Origin: Acanthochlamys bracteata | Taxonomy: Eukaryota; Streptophyta; Magnoliopsida; Pandanales; Velloziaceae | Length of the DNA: 64,000 bases | Reading direction: 5' to 3' | NCBI GenBank assembly: GCA_019914995.1 | Contig: CM034132.1 | Coordinates: 4,995,501 to 5,059,500, forward strand | Shown: positions 1-11,539 of the stretch, piece by piece | Layout of the letters: every line of letters starts with the position of its first letter | Position numbering within the stretch: position 1 is the stretch's first letter | Translations under genes and position numbers: made by a program | Notes under the pieces: model-generated | What the model was told of the DNA's origin: nothing | What the model saw: only the letters and a program-made list of their open reading frames with translations | The model's database searches: none

Positions 1-240
1 AAATAGCACTGTATTAAAAAATCTCTTCAGTGAAGAAAGATGTTAAATCGGCCAGGCCTGGGTCATTGTAGGTTTGTTGGTTTGAGTAACAAACGATGGG
101 TTCAGCTGGTTTTATCATATGAAGATTCGATCCTTTAAAAGAACCAAAACCAACAAGTGTTAGGGTCATCGGTTCACTTCATATCACTAGTCCGTCAAAT
201 TCTGATAACTATAGGTGGAACATGACATACATTACCTAGG

Positions 241-478
241 AATTATTTAAAAATGTTTATAAAATAAATTTTTCTTAAATAAAAATATTTTTATTTTATT
301 TTAACAAAATAAGTATTATATTTTTGTTCTAGAAAATAATAATGAGATTTTATAACGCATAATTTTTTTATATTTTTTAAAATTTTAATTAATTTATTAA
401 ATATTATAAAAAAATTATTAAAAAATATAAAATAAAATAGAGGAGTTAAAAGTATTATATTAGCGTGGCCAAACGCAA
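241..478. repeat. AT-rich MITE-like element, family 1 (degenerate copy)
   Basis: The segment shares the arrangement of the better copies at 33.7, 28.2 and 45.8 kb: a 'tttataaaataaatttttct'-type start, an AT-rich core with 'aaaataataatgagattttat', and an end reading 'ggccaaacgcaac'. The left terminal repeat is poorly preserved and no target duplication is evident. It has no coding capacity. Confidence 0.5.
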
Positions 479-1139
479 CTTTAAAGAAATGAGAAAACGT
501 ATCATTGTCTTCCAATGCCTCATTTTTTAGTTAGTATGCGAAAAAACTTGCTCTGCTTATTTGTTTGTTTGTTTTTTTTAGAGAAACTAACGATTTCATT
601 GGTTGTAACACAAGCTAAGGTTAATATATCTTGGAAGGTTTGAATGTAACTTTCCGATAGCAAGCTCCGACGTCAGACGCCAAGGAAAGGGCGAAAGGCG
701 CTATGGAGAAAATAAAAAATTCTAACCCATATCACATTTAAATTGACAAAACTATTCTTATTCTATTACTAGGAGAGATTCTCTACCCCTCTGTTATTCA
801 TTCTTTTTTTTTAATGCAAGCCCTAAACATCTCTCATGTGAAATTCATCTTTGTACTCTCGATTCCGTCTATTTTTCAACAAGATTCATTCCTTCGACTT
901 TCGATCCCGTCTAATTGCTTTCGAAATCCACCTCCACCTCCATTGATCCTCGATCATGTCTAATCTCCAACAAAATTCATTCTTGTCTACTTTACAGCAA
1001 AACTCATTCCGGACCACCATTAAAGATGACTTCACAAGATAACTTGAGATGTGTTTTGCTTCTCGATTTGTTTCTTTGTTTTTTTGGCTCTTCTATGTCT
1101 ATGCCGTTTGTTTTCTATGTCTTAGAGTCTTCATAATGT

Positions 1140-1345
1140 CATCGTTAGGTCATAAAACAGTCGTGGCTTCGTAAGTTGCTGTAATATTGTGGTAACTTAG
1201 TCGTAGAAATCGTGAAGTAGTTGTACAATCTTCGTGGCGTCATAAAGTTGTTGTAGTACTATAGTAACGTAGTCGTAGTCCCATCACAATATGATCGTAT
1301 ATTGTAAGGTTCCTGTGTTCAGTCGCAGTCTGATTGTAACATCAT
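1140..1345 (+). repeat. Subterminal array of degenerate GTCGTAA repeats (left end)
   Basis: Short units of roughly 11-12 bp built on GTCGTAA or variants (gtcgtgg, cgtaag, gtaatattgtg, gtaactta, gtcgtag, gtcataaa) follow each other with little spacer. All have the GTCGTAA strand on +. Their place just inside the left inverted repeat recalls transposase-binding subterminal repeats of plant DNA transposons; that function is inference. Confidence 0.6.
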
Positions 1346-2224
1346 TGTGAGGTTGCTTATTTGATTGAACTAATGTATACTAAAATATTGAAACATAAAG
1401 GCATGTAAGAACATATTCCTTCAGATATTTCAGTTTAAGGAAATCGATGGTAGAAAACAAGCTAGGTTTTTTCTGGATAGAAATGGAGGGAGCAAACTAG
1501 AGTTTGGTTGTAGTTGTCAATGCCTATATCCATATTTGTTTAATAAAAATATTTTGTAATTGATTCATCGCACTTTTGTCAAGCATTTAATTAGCCCAAA
1601 GTGTAACTCAGTGTTGTTAAGTCAATCAGGGCAACTGTTTAAGGTAGATGTGATTTATCTTAAAGACCGTCATAGCAACCCCGCAGTGGAGATAGTTTAT
1701 ATTAAAGAGAATCATTGATCCATATTTTTAGGACAAACTAGACTAACAACTATCCACTAATATTTTGCAAAATTAGTGCATTCTGAAAAGTCCCGAACTA
1801 ATGATTCTCTTTAAGATGAATCATTTCTACTTGTAGGAGTTACCTATACTAGTTTTAGATGAAGGGCTTTATTGGAATGATTGGCCTAACAGGCCCTAAT
1901 ACTACATATCTTTACATCAGGCCGAATGCTTCATCAAAAGCATGAAGAGTCAGTTACCGAATATCAAATATATAGGCATCGATATGTCAATATTATTATC
2001 ATGTAAGCTAACTTATTGAATTAGAAGTACTACCAGTCGGCAATAGCCACATTAAGACAAATCTTTTGTATTTATAAGGCAAACTATATCTTAAATTCAA
2101 GACAATTGAAGTCTAATCAATTTGAATTAAAAATTTGATCAATCAAATTACAAAATTTCTACTGTATATACGATCTCCTTGCAATCAAATTCAATCAAAT
2201 CAAGTTCATATGTTAGTAAATGAA

Positions 2225-2720
2225 AAAGTTACAAATCACTTTACGATGTTATGACCGTTTTTCGACAAATTACGACTATTTTGCCACAATAGTTTTGTTG
2301 ATTTTATAACCTTGTAACACGTTACGATGATGCTACTGTCACTTTACGATCCCTTAATGGATGTTATGACTAGTTCACTACAATGTGATATTATGACGTT
2401 ACTATAGGGATTAAGGAGACAATACGACATTAGTATGTGATTTTGACGAGAATGTGATATTACTATAGGATTACGATGACAACATGATATTATTATAGAA
2501 TTACAACGACAACAGAATATTACTATGGGATTATAACGACAATACGAGAAACATGATTGAGTTGGGCGTGCTCTCTTAAATGTTGTGATAATTTCAGCCT
2601 ATGGTAGTCTCAATTCCGTGGTAAAGAAGTCATTGTTTAGTCGCATTTTAGTTGTAAAGCAGTAAACCTTAAGGTCGTAAGATAGTCATAATTTCATCGT
2701 AAAATTGTTGTATAGTGATC
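2225..2720. repeat. Internal GTCGTAA/TTACGAC arrays in back-to-back orientation
   Basis: From about 2225 to 2530 the motif reads in the TTACGA(C) orientation ('ttacgatgttatgacc', 'ttacgactattttg', 'ttacgatgacaacatg', 'ttataacgacaatacg'). From about 2585 to 2720 it switches to GTCGTAA ('gtcgtaagatagtcat', 'atcgtaaaattgttg'). A right-end array followed by a left-end array suggests two neighbouring or nested copies rather than one simple element. Confidence 0.5.
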
Positions 2721-3439
2721 ATAATTTGATATAACCATAAGAACTATACACATCAGAAATAAATATTTACATTTTGACAAAACTTTAGAAACAAAAGCAA
2801 TAGCTTTACAAGTTTGCATCTTCATAAACAGACCATACGGTAATTGAAGGGAGAAATATCGACTACACTTTACTGGCAAATGTTATATTTTGCAGGCGTG
2901 TCATCCTTAATATTTGTCACTTCTGCTGCAATATATTTCCTACCGCTATCATGAAACTTTTGTCACTGCAACCCTAGACAAAAAATGCGAATAAGTGATG
3001 GCATAGTTGGCCAGATGAAGAAGCAACTTATTCTCAAGGAAAGATAAGGGACTTCCCTGAGAAAGTAGGAATATGATCCAATTGGTGGATGACACTATGG
3101 CTTTTACATATATGAATTGGGCTTTCTAAGTTCATATGTAGTTGCAACCATTCTGTTAGGTTACTGTCAATTTAAACAATGATACTCAATACTATTTTCT
3201 TCAGTTTTTGTGTGCTTCCAACTGTTGTCATCTCAAAGAGTCTTGAAGGTGGAAGAAATCATATCCATATCTGATGGGGTTTTTCTAAATATTCACTTCT
3301 CAATATACACACCAGAGATTGGTGTGGGAAAAAGACTTCTATAATGACTCATATTATTACAAACATACTTCTTAACTTTTAATTACCAAATACTCATAAA
3401 TATAATATTTATATAACTAAAATATTGCAGCTACTACTT

Positions 3440-3690
3440 CTAACTCCCATCTTATAATGTTGTTGATAGCACACAACCATACTGTGACCATCATGCAACC
3501 CGTGTATGAACATTATGACACCTATACAAATCTTATCACTAGATTATCACCACCAAAATGAGTATATATGTACGTTACGACCACAATGCGAACGTTACGA
3601 CCACATTACAACAACACTGCGATAATGTACCACCACGTTACGACAACATTATATCTATATTACGACTACCTTATAAGTTCATTATGACTA
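3440..3690 (-). repeat. Subterminal array of degenerate TTACGAC repeats (right end)
   Basis: Units such as 'gttacgaccacaatg', 'gttacgaccacattac', 'gttacgacaacattat' and 'ttacgactacctta' are spaced about 10-25 bp apart. They are the inverted counterpart of the array at 1140-1345 and sit directly inside the right terminal inverted repeat. Confidence 0.6.
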
Positions 3691-4035
3691 AGCTACGGCT
3701 GCTTTATATAGACAAAGCTTACTCAACAGAAAGTTCTGAAGAGATAGATTTCGTGGAAAGTGGACGAGATCAATGGTTGAAGTGGTGGATTTCACTTGAA
3801 AAACGATGATAAACGATGGCTGGAGCAACGGAGGTTGTAGAAACGATCATCATTGAGTGAGGTGTTTAGGGTTGAGCAAGAAAATGAGCGAGAAGTTCGC
3901 GGTCATCATAATAGGAGTCATAAACCAGTCATGATAAGAATAGGAGTCAGATGGAGAGAGAGACTTCCATTAATTCAATAAGGATATTTTTATCAATTTA
4001 AGTTGAAAATAGGTTAAAGAAGTTTTTAAAAAAGT

Positions 4036-5615
4036 ATGGTAAACAAATTGGAGCGAAGAAAAGTTATTTCAACAAAATCCAAGATTTTTGAGATCCATAC
4101 ATAGTGACAATTCATGGAAAGAGGTTGAAAATTAATATTCATATCTATAGAAATCATTAATTCAGTTAGCTCGTTTAATATTTAAGTATAGTTTGAAGAT
4201 ATTGTATAGTGTGACTGTGTTGATATTCTACCATATTTCCAAGCACTCCTGCAATAGCAACTCTTGGATACCCTGAATTTCAAGGAAAATGTGCACCTTA
4301 TTCTATCCAGAGAGATTATCATAACAGTTCTGTAGGATCCCCTCTTTACTATCTTTCTTTGGGTTTCAACACAATCTATACTCTAGTCTATTTCTCGTCC
4401 ATTTTCAGAGAGGGATACGCTTACGCTAATTATATGTTGCGACTCCCTCTATAGCCAAAAACCAGTATTGAACGATTGATTCGTCTGAGGTGCACCCTCA
4501 AAAGACAAAATTTCCTATTCAACTAAAGTTGAAATTGATTAGCCTAAAATCGATATTCTAACTAACATAACTGATTCGACTTTATCGATTAGAGTGCTCA
4601 TCTTCATCATGTTTTAATAGAATGCAACTAGTCTGCAATATTTGAAATAACTTAATGACAACTGGTAAAACCGAAGTTTGTGGCCGAAAATTTGTAAGAT
4701 TCAAGTACGCAAATGTTAATGGGCTCTTGTCCAATTAATTAAGCACTACTTACCTTAAATTGGGCTTGCTAATATTAATAGGCTCTTCTCCAATTAAGAG
4801 GTGATTTGGTCAGGTCAATGCAATAATATATTGTTGAATCATCGAAGACCCAACATGGTTTGTGGGAAATCTCTATAAATATGAATGAAATAAGCTAATC
4901 TTATGGATAGACTAGTGAATCCCTTGATAATAGGAATTTCTGCTATATCCTTAATAGTGGGTTAGTTACACCTACAGGCCTCAATGGAAACTAAGTCTTT
5001 CTCACTCAATCATCAGTTGTTAGGACTTCCCGGAGCAAGGTTTGGCTTGGATAAAATATTTAGTTCATATGGCTATTTCTAAATAAAAAAAAGCATGTAG
5101 TAAGATGGAATAAGTTTTATGTTACACTCCTAGGATTGGGGCTACTTTCATGAGAGTGGATTAATATCTCCTTATGTACTGATCACCAACAGATTGTAGC
5201 GTTCATCTTGATAGGAGCCTTTTGCTCATTGAGCTAATTTTTTTTGTTAGAGATTATAATCTAGAAGAATGAGGATAATTAGCAAAATATTACATCATAA
5301 GGTTGAGGTTGATTTGGTTTGACATTATCTAATTTTAGTAATATAAATCGTCCTTAATGACAAAGGACCAAAAATTTAACAAAATAGTTATTTGACAAAA
5401 AGAAATGAAGCAAAAGTGTCGGTACGCAGGTCAACAACTCAATCTTAGCTACTGCTCTAAATTGATAACTTGTTTCGGTACAACAACCACTAGTACTATC
5501 CCCTCAATCAGGTTGTCTGATCAAGTGATATAGTCGCGATTCATCTCATATTTCAGTAATCTCGAACACTATTTTCGCCGGATTTGAAGTTTGAGGCCAC
5601 TTCATGTGTATCTGT
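4036..5615. other. No gene recognised
   Basis: About 1.6 kb of AT-rich sequence without a convincing reading frame. A TATA-like 'ctctataaatatgaa' near 4870 and the surrounding text could be part of an old LTR, but I could not find a partner copy in the window. Confidence 0.4.
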
Positions 5616-5619
5616 GGTT

Positions 5620-5885
5620 GTTAAAATTTCGATTTAAATTTTAAAATCTTACGATTTTACGAACTTACATCAACAAAACGATTCTATTTGATACAAGATT
5701 CGATCTTATTTATAATTTATAAGATCCCGATTTTAATCCTAAAATTTTAAAAATAGTAAATAATTTTTTTAAAAAATTATCGATAAGTAAGATCTTACGA
5801 TCTTACTTAAAATTCTGTTTTTATGATCCTATACAAGCGAAACGATCCTATATAAAATTCTGATCCTGACAATTTTGAGTGTATT
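5620..5885. repeat. hAT-like MITE, 'AGGATC/TAAGATCTTACGATC' family
   Basis: The segment is rich in 'cttacgatttta', 'taagatcttacgatcttac' and 'gatcctatataaaattctga'. Its two ends ('gttgttaaaatttcgat' and, reverse-complemented, 'ttgtcaggatcagaatt') form imperfect inverted repeats. A related piece lies at about 30668-30760 ('gttgtttaggatcgaaattc', 'taagatcgtaaaatc', 'gtaagatcttacttaat'). The hAT assignment is inference. Confidence 0.55.
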
Positions 5886-6902
5886 GGTTGCCCTTTTGAA
5901 CTCACTTTCAAGTCTAAATGTCACTTAGAATTCCATTTCCAAATACAACTGATACACAAAGACTAAAGCTCATTTTCAACCCACTTTTATCAAACTCCAC
6001 TTTGTAAAAATTCACTTCCAACCTATCTTCCTCTTACACAATTTTGTAAAAACTCACTTCTGAGCAACTAAAATACGAACTAAATAAAAATTTGAGAAAG
6101 AAAAGGATGATGCTTGCTCCACCACTTCTATTCCATAGGATAACTACACGGAATCACCACTTCTAACTAAATATCCTTCAACTCCAACACCTTCGCATCA
6201 ATCTTTTTTAATCCTTGTAAAGATGCAAAAGGTTCTGCCTAACTACTAATTGATAGACATACTATTACATCATATTGATTCGCATGCAGGATCTAACCAC
6301 TAGATAGTAGGAGCAACCAAGAAGGAGACGATATTATAGCCAAGAGCTACAGGACTTGCATTGGCTACGAGTACTGATCAACTCATATATTGATCAATTA
6401 TGGAAGTGATCCGAGGGATGTAAGTACATTTGGACAATGACCAAGCCCTGCGGCCCATGTAGCATAGGCTACATAGAAGAGTTTCACTTTAATTAGGATT
6501 TTTATTATTCCAATTCTAAGTTATTTAAAAGTCTTATCTCCAAAGGACTTATATTAGATTAGAAATGCTTAGATTAGGTAAAGAAAGTCCCAAGCTATAA
6601 AAGTTATTGTATTTGACATAAGAGTCTATAGAATAAATACATTATTTTTCTTTTTTTAATAATTAAAATGTACTTTAACCAATTTCGTATTAAAACTACG
6701 ACTTATGGACAACATAATATTCATATTGCCCAAGTCACTGAATTTAGGTGCTTTCTCACAACCGTGACCATAGAAATTTTTCGCGCATCTCATCCTCGTC
6801 ACCAATTGCCAATGACTATCTAATATGAGCAACTTAATCATCTCATCTACTTGACGCTCGATCGTGCAGCAAGTTTCGTGACACAGAATTGTCAAACAAT
6901 AC

Positions 6903-8212
6903 TGTTGAAATTCAAGATTGATTTTGATGATAAAAATAATTATGAATTATAGTTTAGACTTAGGTTGGAATAAATAGCTAAAATCAAGTTTTGCAAGACC
7001 TTACGAACAAAGTTTATCCTACACCTATCAGAAAACAAGCCAAATATAGTACAAGAAGATTTTTACATATAGCCATCAAATAGCAAGCTATTTACTTGCT
7101 ATTTATATGTGAAATCTTTCATGAGGCGTATGAATAGAACCTGCATAGAAAGTAAGACAGAAATCTAACTCAGACTACCTAATTCACGAGAAAACTTTGA
7201 AGTCTAACTCAGCCTCAAGTTAGAAAGTGTGAATTGAGTCACTAGAGTCCACACCAAAGAAGGAGCCATCTTGGTGAAGCAAGTGGGCAACCGTTCTAGC
7301 AGCAATTTTGAATCCCCACCCCGATGCATTTAATGCTGATGAAAGGCTTACTTGAAACTAGCTAAATGAAATAAAATGATGTCTCTACCTTAGGACTACC
7401 GAATTTACGAACAACATTCATCACGACCTCAAGAGCCCAACGAAATTAGTCTTGAGACTTGTTATCGATTAGGAAACTCTAACGAAAAGATTGCTAACGA
7501 AAAGACTTCAAGAAGCTCAAACCTCCAAGCAAAAGTCATATAAGACCAAGAATTGCAGAACAGTAGAGGATAACACAGTCAGAAAAATCAAAGAGCAAGC
7601 ATACAAGCTAAAGCAATAAAACACAATCTCACCACTGTTGATCAACCTTTGGAAACATCTTCTTCTAGCAATACTGTTTAGATCATCTCATTTTGCTTAC
7701 TTTTAAATTTATACCTGTATTGTTATTGATCATATGCCTAATCAGTACTGAACAAACACAGAAGCTAAGTACTTCGAACACTTTTAAAGGAGGCTCGGTA
7801 GGAGTCTAGTGAATATTCATTAACTTTATAATGAAGCTATAATAGTTCAAATAGGGGGACGTGTGTCGAGTAGGCTGTGTAGGTTTGTCACGTATAAGAA
7901 AATCTATAAGGGCAAGTGTGCTTAGTAAAACACTGTGCCTTTGGTGAGCGTGCTTGTCTAAAGTATACTGAATTTTGAAATCTTGTGATAGAGCGTTCGT
8001 GGATATAGAAAAAGAGTTTTGCTGAACCATATAAATCTTTTGGGTTGCTCATATTTACGGTTAAATTGCTAACTTTTACTTCAATAGAAATTATTCTACA
8101 CATAACTAGCTACATATCTATTACCTGTAGAAAGTTTTGTTTGCAAAAATATTTGCTCATCAACTCAATTCACTCGTTATCTCTTGAGTTGATCTTATAG
8201 ATTTATTGAACA
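6903..8212 (+). mobile_element. Sirevirus-type solo LTR with intact target duplication
   Basis: The 1310-bp unit starts with TG ('tgttgaaattcaagattgat', then tttgatgat) and ends with CA ('gatttattgaaca'). It is flanked on both sides by the same 5 bp, AATAC (6898-6902 and 8213-8217), as expected for integrase-made LTR insertions. Its start matches that of the Sirevirus-like 5' LTR ending at 39586 ('attgattttgatgat' on the - strand). Both also share internal text around 'gtgtgtc', then 'gtaggctgtg', and 'tggatata'. No internal retroelement sequence lies between the target repeats, so this is a solo LTR left by LTR-LTR recombination. Confidence 0.85.
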
Positions 8213-8899
8213 AATACCAATAACACATGCCAACCTTAAAAAATTCCTTCTTTAGAACCGGCTCCCACCGGCACAATCATACAATCTACTCCTGCTAATT
8301 CTTCTGCAACACCAACAACTTCTGTAACCTATCCAAACAAATCCAACTTCCTCTGGAACACTTGCAACCGATCTTCAATGGCCATATGCAGCACTAACCT
8401 TACGAACCACCAGCTGCACTCTAGCTTTGTCATACCCCACTATGCATCTTGGAGTGCCTACAAACTAACTAATACACCATTATATCAACTACTTACATAT
8501 TCTCCTACAATCTCGCTGCATTACAAGTAACACCCTACTCAATTAACAACAATCATAGAACTAGTAATGCGTAATGGCATAAAAATTTTGACCCACCAAT
8601 CCGAATTACTATCTTTTAAAATAACAACACTTTTATAATTTCTTCTTGTTGTATAATAAAATTTAGACAAAAAATGAATCAATAAAAATAATTTATAAAT
8701 TATTAAATTATATTGTAATTATAATTAATCGTTTACTTTCCTGATTTAATAAAATGGTGCAAGATGAAAAATATGTTATTATCGAAAGTATTATCCTATA
8801 AGTGTTTCTTTAATAATGAATCTGAATTTTATAGAAAAATTTTTACTAAAATTTTATCACCTAACTGTGTTTATCAAAATTTTTATTAAAAGCATTATT

Positions 8900-9293
8900 A
8901 TGTACTTACAATCATAAAATTTCAGCTGTCGTCACATATTTTTAAAAAATAAAAATAAAAAAGTTTCCTGAAATATTATAAGTACCGATGAAGATATTAA
9001 GTAATGTATATTTCGACGGACACTCACCATATCTCTTCATATGAACATCGTGCGCATTCATTCAAACTGATTTTTTAATTTCACTCAAATTTAGAACTAT
9101 AAAATATAAACTTAAAAATTTATTTATTGAATCGGTTGATATAAATTTGACTTGGTTATTAAATACATTAGGTTAGGATTGACAATTTTAACCCGTATAA
9201 ATTTATACGTTGAGTTAGGGATGAAAAAATTTAACCCGATTATTAAATGAATTAATTCGGAATCGATCCACCAATTTAAATTGCACTCCTAAA
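8900..9293 (+). repeat. Copy of the 'CCCGT/ATTAAAT...ATTGC' hAT-like repeat
   Basis: The 3' part (about 9130-9293) parallels 30480-30608. Both contain 'ggttgatataaatttgac'- or 'ggtcgatacgaatttgatt'-type text, then 'ttattaaata', 'ttgacaa', 'aaataattttaac'-like text and a terminal 'aaattgcactcc' or 'gaattgccatccc'. The left boundary is not clear. The element sits inside the Gypsy remnant, just upstream of its protease. Confidence 0.45.
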
Positions 9294-9337
9294 TACGTGT
9301 GGTGTGAAGATTTAAGAATGTCTTAAATATTGTATTC

Positions 9338-9586
9338 GTGGAAGCCACCCACGTTATCCTAACATTAGCTGATAGGCGCATTCACCTGATTGAAGTGATC
9401 TACAAACAGGCTCTTCTAATCGTGCGGGGAGTTAACTTTGCGGTAGATGCTTATCATTTTTCCTTGTGTGGCATGGACTTGTTACTTATTATTCATGGCT
9501 TCAGAGCCTCATTGATGTTATTTACAGCTAGGATAAATCTGACATGTGGTTCTCTTTACGAAGGTGTGAGTTCATTCTACATGGAG
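9338..9586 (+). pseudogene. Gypsy aspartic protease-region fragment
   Basis: An open frame reads 'VILTLADRRIHL', 'VNFAVDAYHFSL' and 'GMDLLL'. This matches the part of Ty3/Gypsy Gag-Pol just after the retropepsin active site (VTLADG..., ...F..D.Y...L.GMD.VLG). The catalytic D-S/T-G itself is not present in this frame, so only the C-terminal half survives. The reading frame stops before the RT region. It is part of the dead Gypsy element. Confidence 0.7.
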
Positions 9587-9949
9587 TAAAGGAAGGTGTG
9601 TTTCACAGATCACAAGCCTACATTGGGATCGTTTCTGTGCTTTTGAAGGCTGACGACAGTCAACGACCACAATGAAGTACACACGAGTGACACAAATATT
9701 CATCAGATCGATCTACGTGAACTCATCAATAGCCATCTTTAAGTATTCATCCCATCCTTAGCCTTCCTCCAAAACGCCTACAAGACCAATTCAGATGATG
9801 CCAGGCATTATGCCATCCAACAAGTCCATACCGTTATCCGTATTTACAAAACGCCAGAATAGAACACACAGTTACGGAGATGCTTTCCTAAGGAATTATT
9901 CCTTCTTTTAGCTTGGCCTTTCTCCTCTCAAGTATTGTTGGTTAATAAA

Positions 9950-10990
9950 AAAAATGGATCATGACGATTTTGTATGAATTATCATGCTCTTGGTGACATA
10001 CTGTCAAGGATAAATTTCCTATACACTTTATTGATGAGTTGCTTGATGAACTACATGGCACGATGTTCTTTTCCAAATTAGGCTAACATCATATATGTGT
10101 GAAGGATGAGGACATCGATAGAACAGAATTTTGCAAACACATCCGTGATTATGAATTCCTCGTATTGTTTGAGCGGACCACCGCTTTGGTAGCATTTCTG
10201 TCCTTAATTCCACACCTACCATTGCAAATTTGTACTTTTTTCAAAAGATATACTTGTCTATAGTGAGTCATGGCAGGAACACTTGACCATTTGACAACGG
10301 TTTTCTCAGTGCTACAATCAAAAAATTATATGCAATTTTTTCAAATGCATGTTTGGGTGCATTTAGCTAAAGTACTTGACGTATATATTTATAGAAGAGA
10401 TTGCTGCAAACCTTGATAAAATTCGAATTATGCTCAACTAGCTGACTCCATCTACAACAGCACTATGCGGCTTTCTAGGCAATAACTGCTATTACCGGCA
10501 CTTTGGTAAGGGTTATGGGATCATTATAGCACCCCTTACAGCTCTGCTCGAAAAGAATACATTAACATTGCTAGAGGATGCTGAAGGCCTTTCAGTGATT
10601 GAAGCAAGTAGCGACAAGTACTGCCATGTTGCCAGATCATGACTTCATGGTGCAATTCTGTGTTAAGACTGACCCTCTAGCAAAGGTGTGGAGTAGTCCT
10701 CTCGTAATAAAGTTGTCTCATTGCTTACTTAGTACGGGTCTTTTTTCAACGGTAGCAGTAAGGTGCCTACAGTCAAAGGATGGCGCCTTTATTTGATCGG
10801 CTAACATTTCAAGATCCAGACCGGTCATCTAAGTTTGTAGTATCTTTTAGAGCAAAAAATCTCCATGTCGGATCAGTCGAAGTGGCTTGTCAATCTCATG
10901 AGTTTTGATTACCAAATTGAGTACCACTTTGATCCATAGAATATTGTCGTTGATATATCTCGCTAGATAGAAGCTTCTACCGTCGCCCTC
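9950..10990 (+). pseudogene. Gypsy reverse transcriptase / RNase H remnant
   Basis: Broken across frames, the segment still encodes in order: 'IDELLDELHGT.FFSKL' followed by '..HHI.VKDEDIDRT.F' (RT motifs around 10030-10140), 'DILVYSESWQEHL' (10243-10290, the block holding the catalytic Asp pair, of which only the second Asp survives), 'PTPSTTTALCGFLGNN' (about 10443-10500), 'ALLEKNT' (10542-10565), and the RNase H tail 'WLVNLMSFDYQIEYH' (about 10885-10930). This is the standard Ty3/Gypsy RT-RNase H order. Many stops and frameshifts show it is inactive. Confidence 0.75.
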
Positions 10991-11539
10991 ACGACCTTAT
11001 ATGCTGTATTTTGGGATGACCCCAAGCGGCCTTAAGAAAGACCCTATAGCCTCCAGCATTGTTCAATTAGTCCAGCAAGAAGAACCCAATTACTTTTGGA
11101 TGGTAAAGGTTTTTTCATTCACGAGACGTCTGGCAGCCAAGAGCTGCAGGTGCCCGTGCACTATGGCTCAACTTGTTTAAAACTCTTAGCTTGGGTTAAA
11201 AAAGTCCGAAGTTATAAATAAGTCATTGTATTTGACATAAGGGTCTATGGAATAAATTTCACTTTTTTTACTTATAGCGCAGCTCAAAGTGTATCACATA
11301 TAAGCTTTTGATTTCTTTGAAAATAAAACCACCACCTGCAATCCACCATCCAGATGAAGGAGCCATAAAAAAATTAACCTTTTATCTAGATGGAGATGGG
11401 GGATTCCATGAGATCGATTGTGGTGTTGAAGCACGACATGCTAGAGGAAGTCCCCAGTGTTAGTCCTCGGATAAAGTGCATGAATACTCCTATTCTAAAA
11501 TGTGCCTTTGAATAACTGAAGTAATTCTGGGTTCTCCGT

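Larger units (their letters stand above)
700..4035. mobile_element. Non-autonomous MULE-like element with long terminal inverted repeats
   Basis: The two ends are long imperfect inverted repeats. The left end (about 730-1010) contains 'ttaaattgacaaaactattc', 'ccctaaacatctctc' and 'gaaatccacctcc' followed by 'ccattgatcctcg'. The reverse complement of the right end (about 3690-4020) contains 'ttaaattgataaaaatatcc', 'ccctaaacacctcac' and 'gaaatccaccacttc' followed by 'ccattgatctcg', in the same order. Inside each end lies an array of short degenerate GTCGTAA repeats, inverted relative to each other. Long inverted ends with an A/T-rich 'tTGACAAAAaTA'-like outer motif are typical of plant Mutator-like elements; assignment to that superfamily is inference. 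No transposase is visible. Exact outer boundaries and a 9-11 bp target duplication were not resolved. Confidence 0.65.
6400..11275 (+). mobile_element. Degenerate Ty3/Gypsy LTR retrotransposon
   Basis: A decayed pol runs left to right: protease (9338-9586), reverse transcriptase (about 9960-10480) and RNase H (about 10490-10990). Short direct repeats at about 6581-6655 and 11201-11265 share 'attgtatttgacataag' followed by 'gtctat' and 'gaataaat', and are likely the surviving 3' parts of the two LTRs. Stops and frame breaks occur throughout, so the element is dead. It was interrupted by a Sirevirus-type LTR (6903-8212) and a smaller element near 8.9-9.3 kb. The gag region is not recognisable. 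Confidence 0.75.

Noticed and set aside
915..1136. Open frame in the left end of the MULE-like element
   Set aside because: It lies entirely in terminal inverted repeat sequence and has no recognisable domain.
1140..1345. Regularly repeated GTCGTAA units, superficially like a CRISPR array
   Set aside because: Units are degenerate, about 11 bp, without uniform spacers, and the DNA is clearly plant nuclear.
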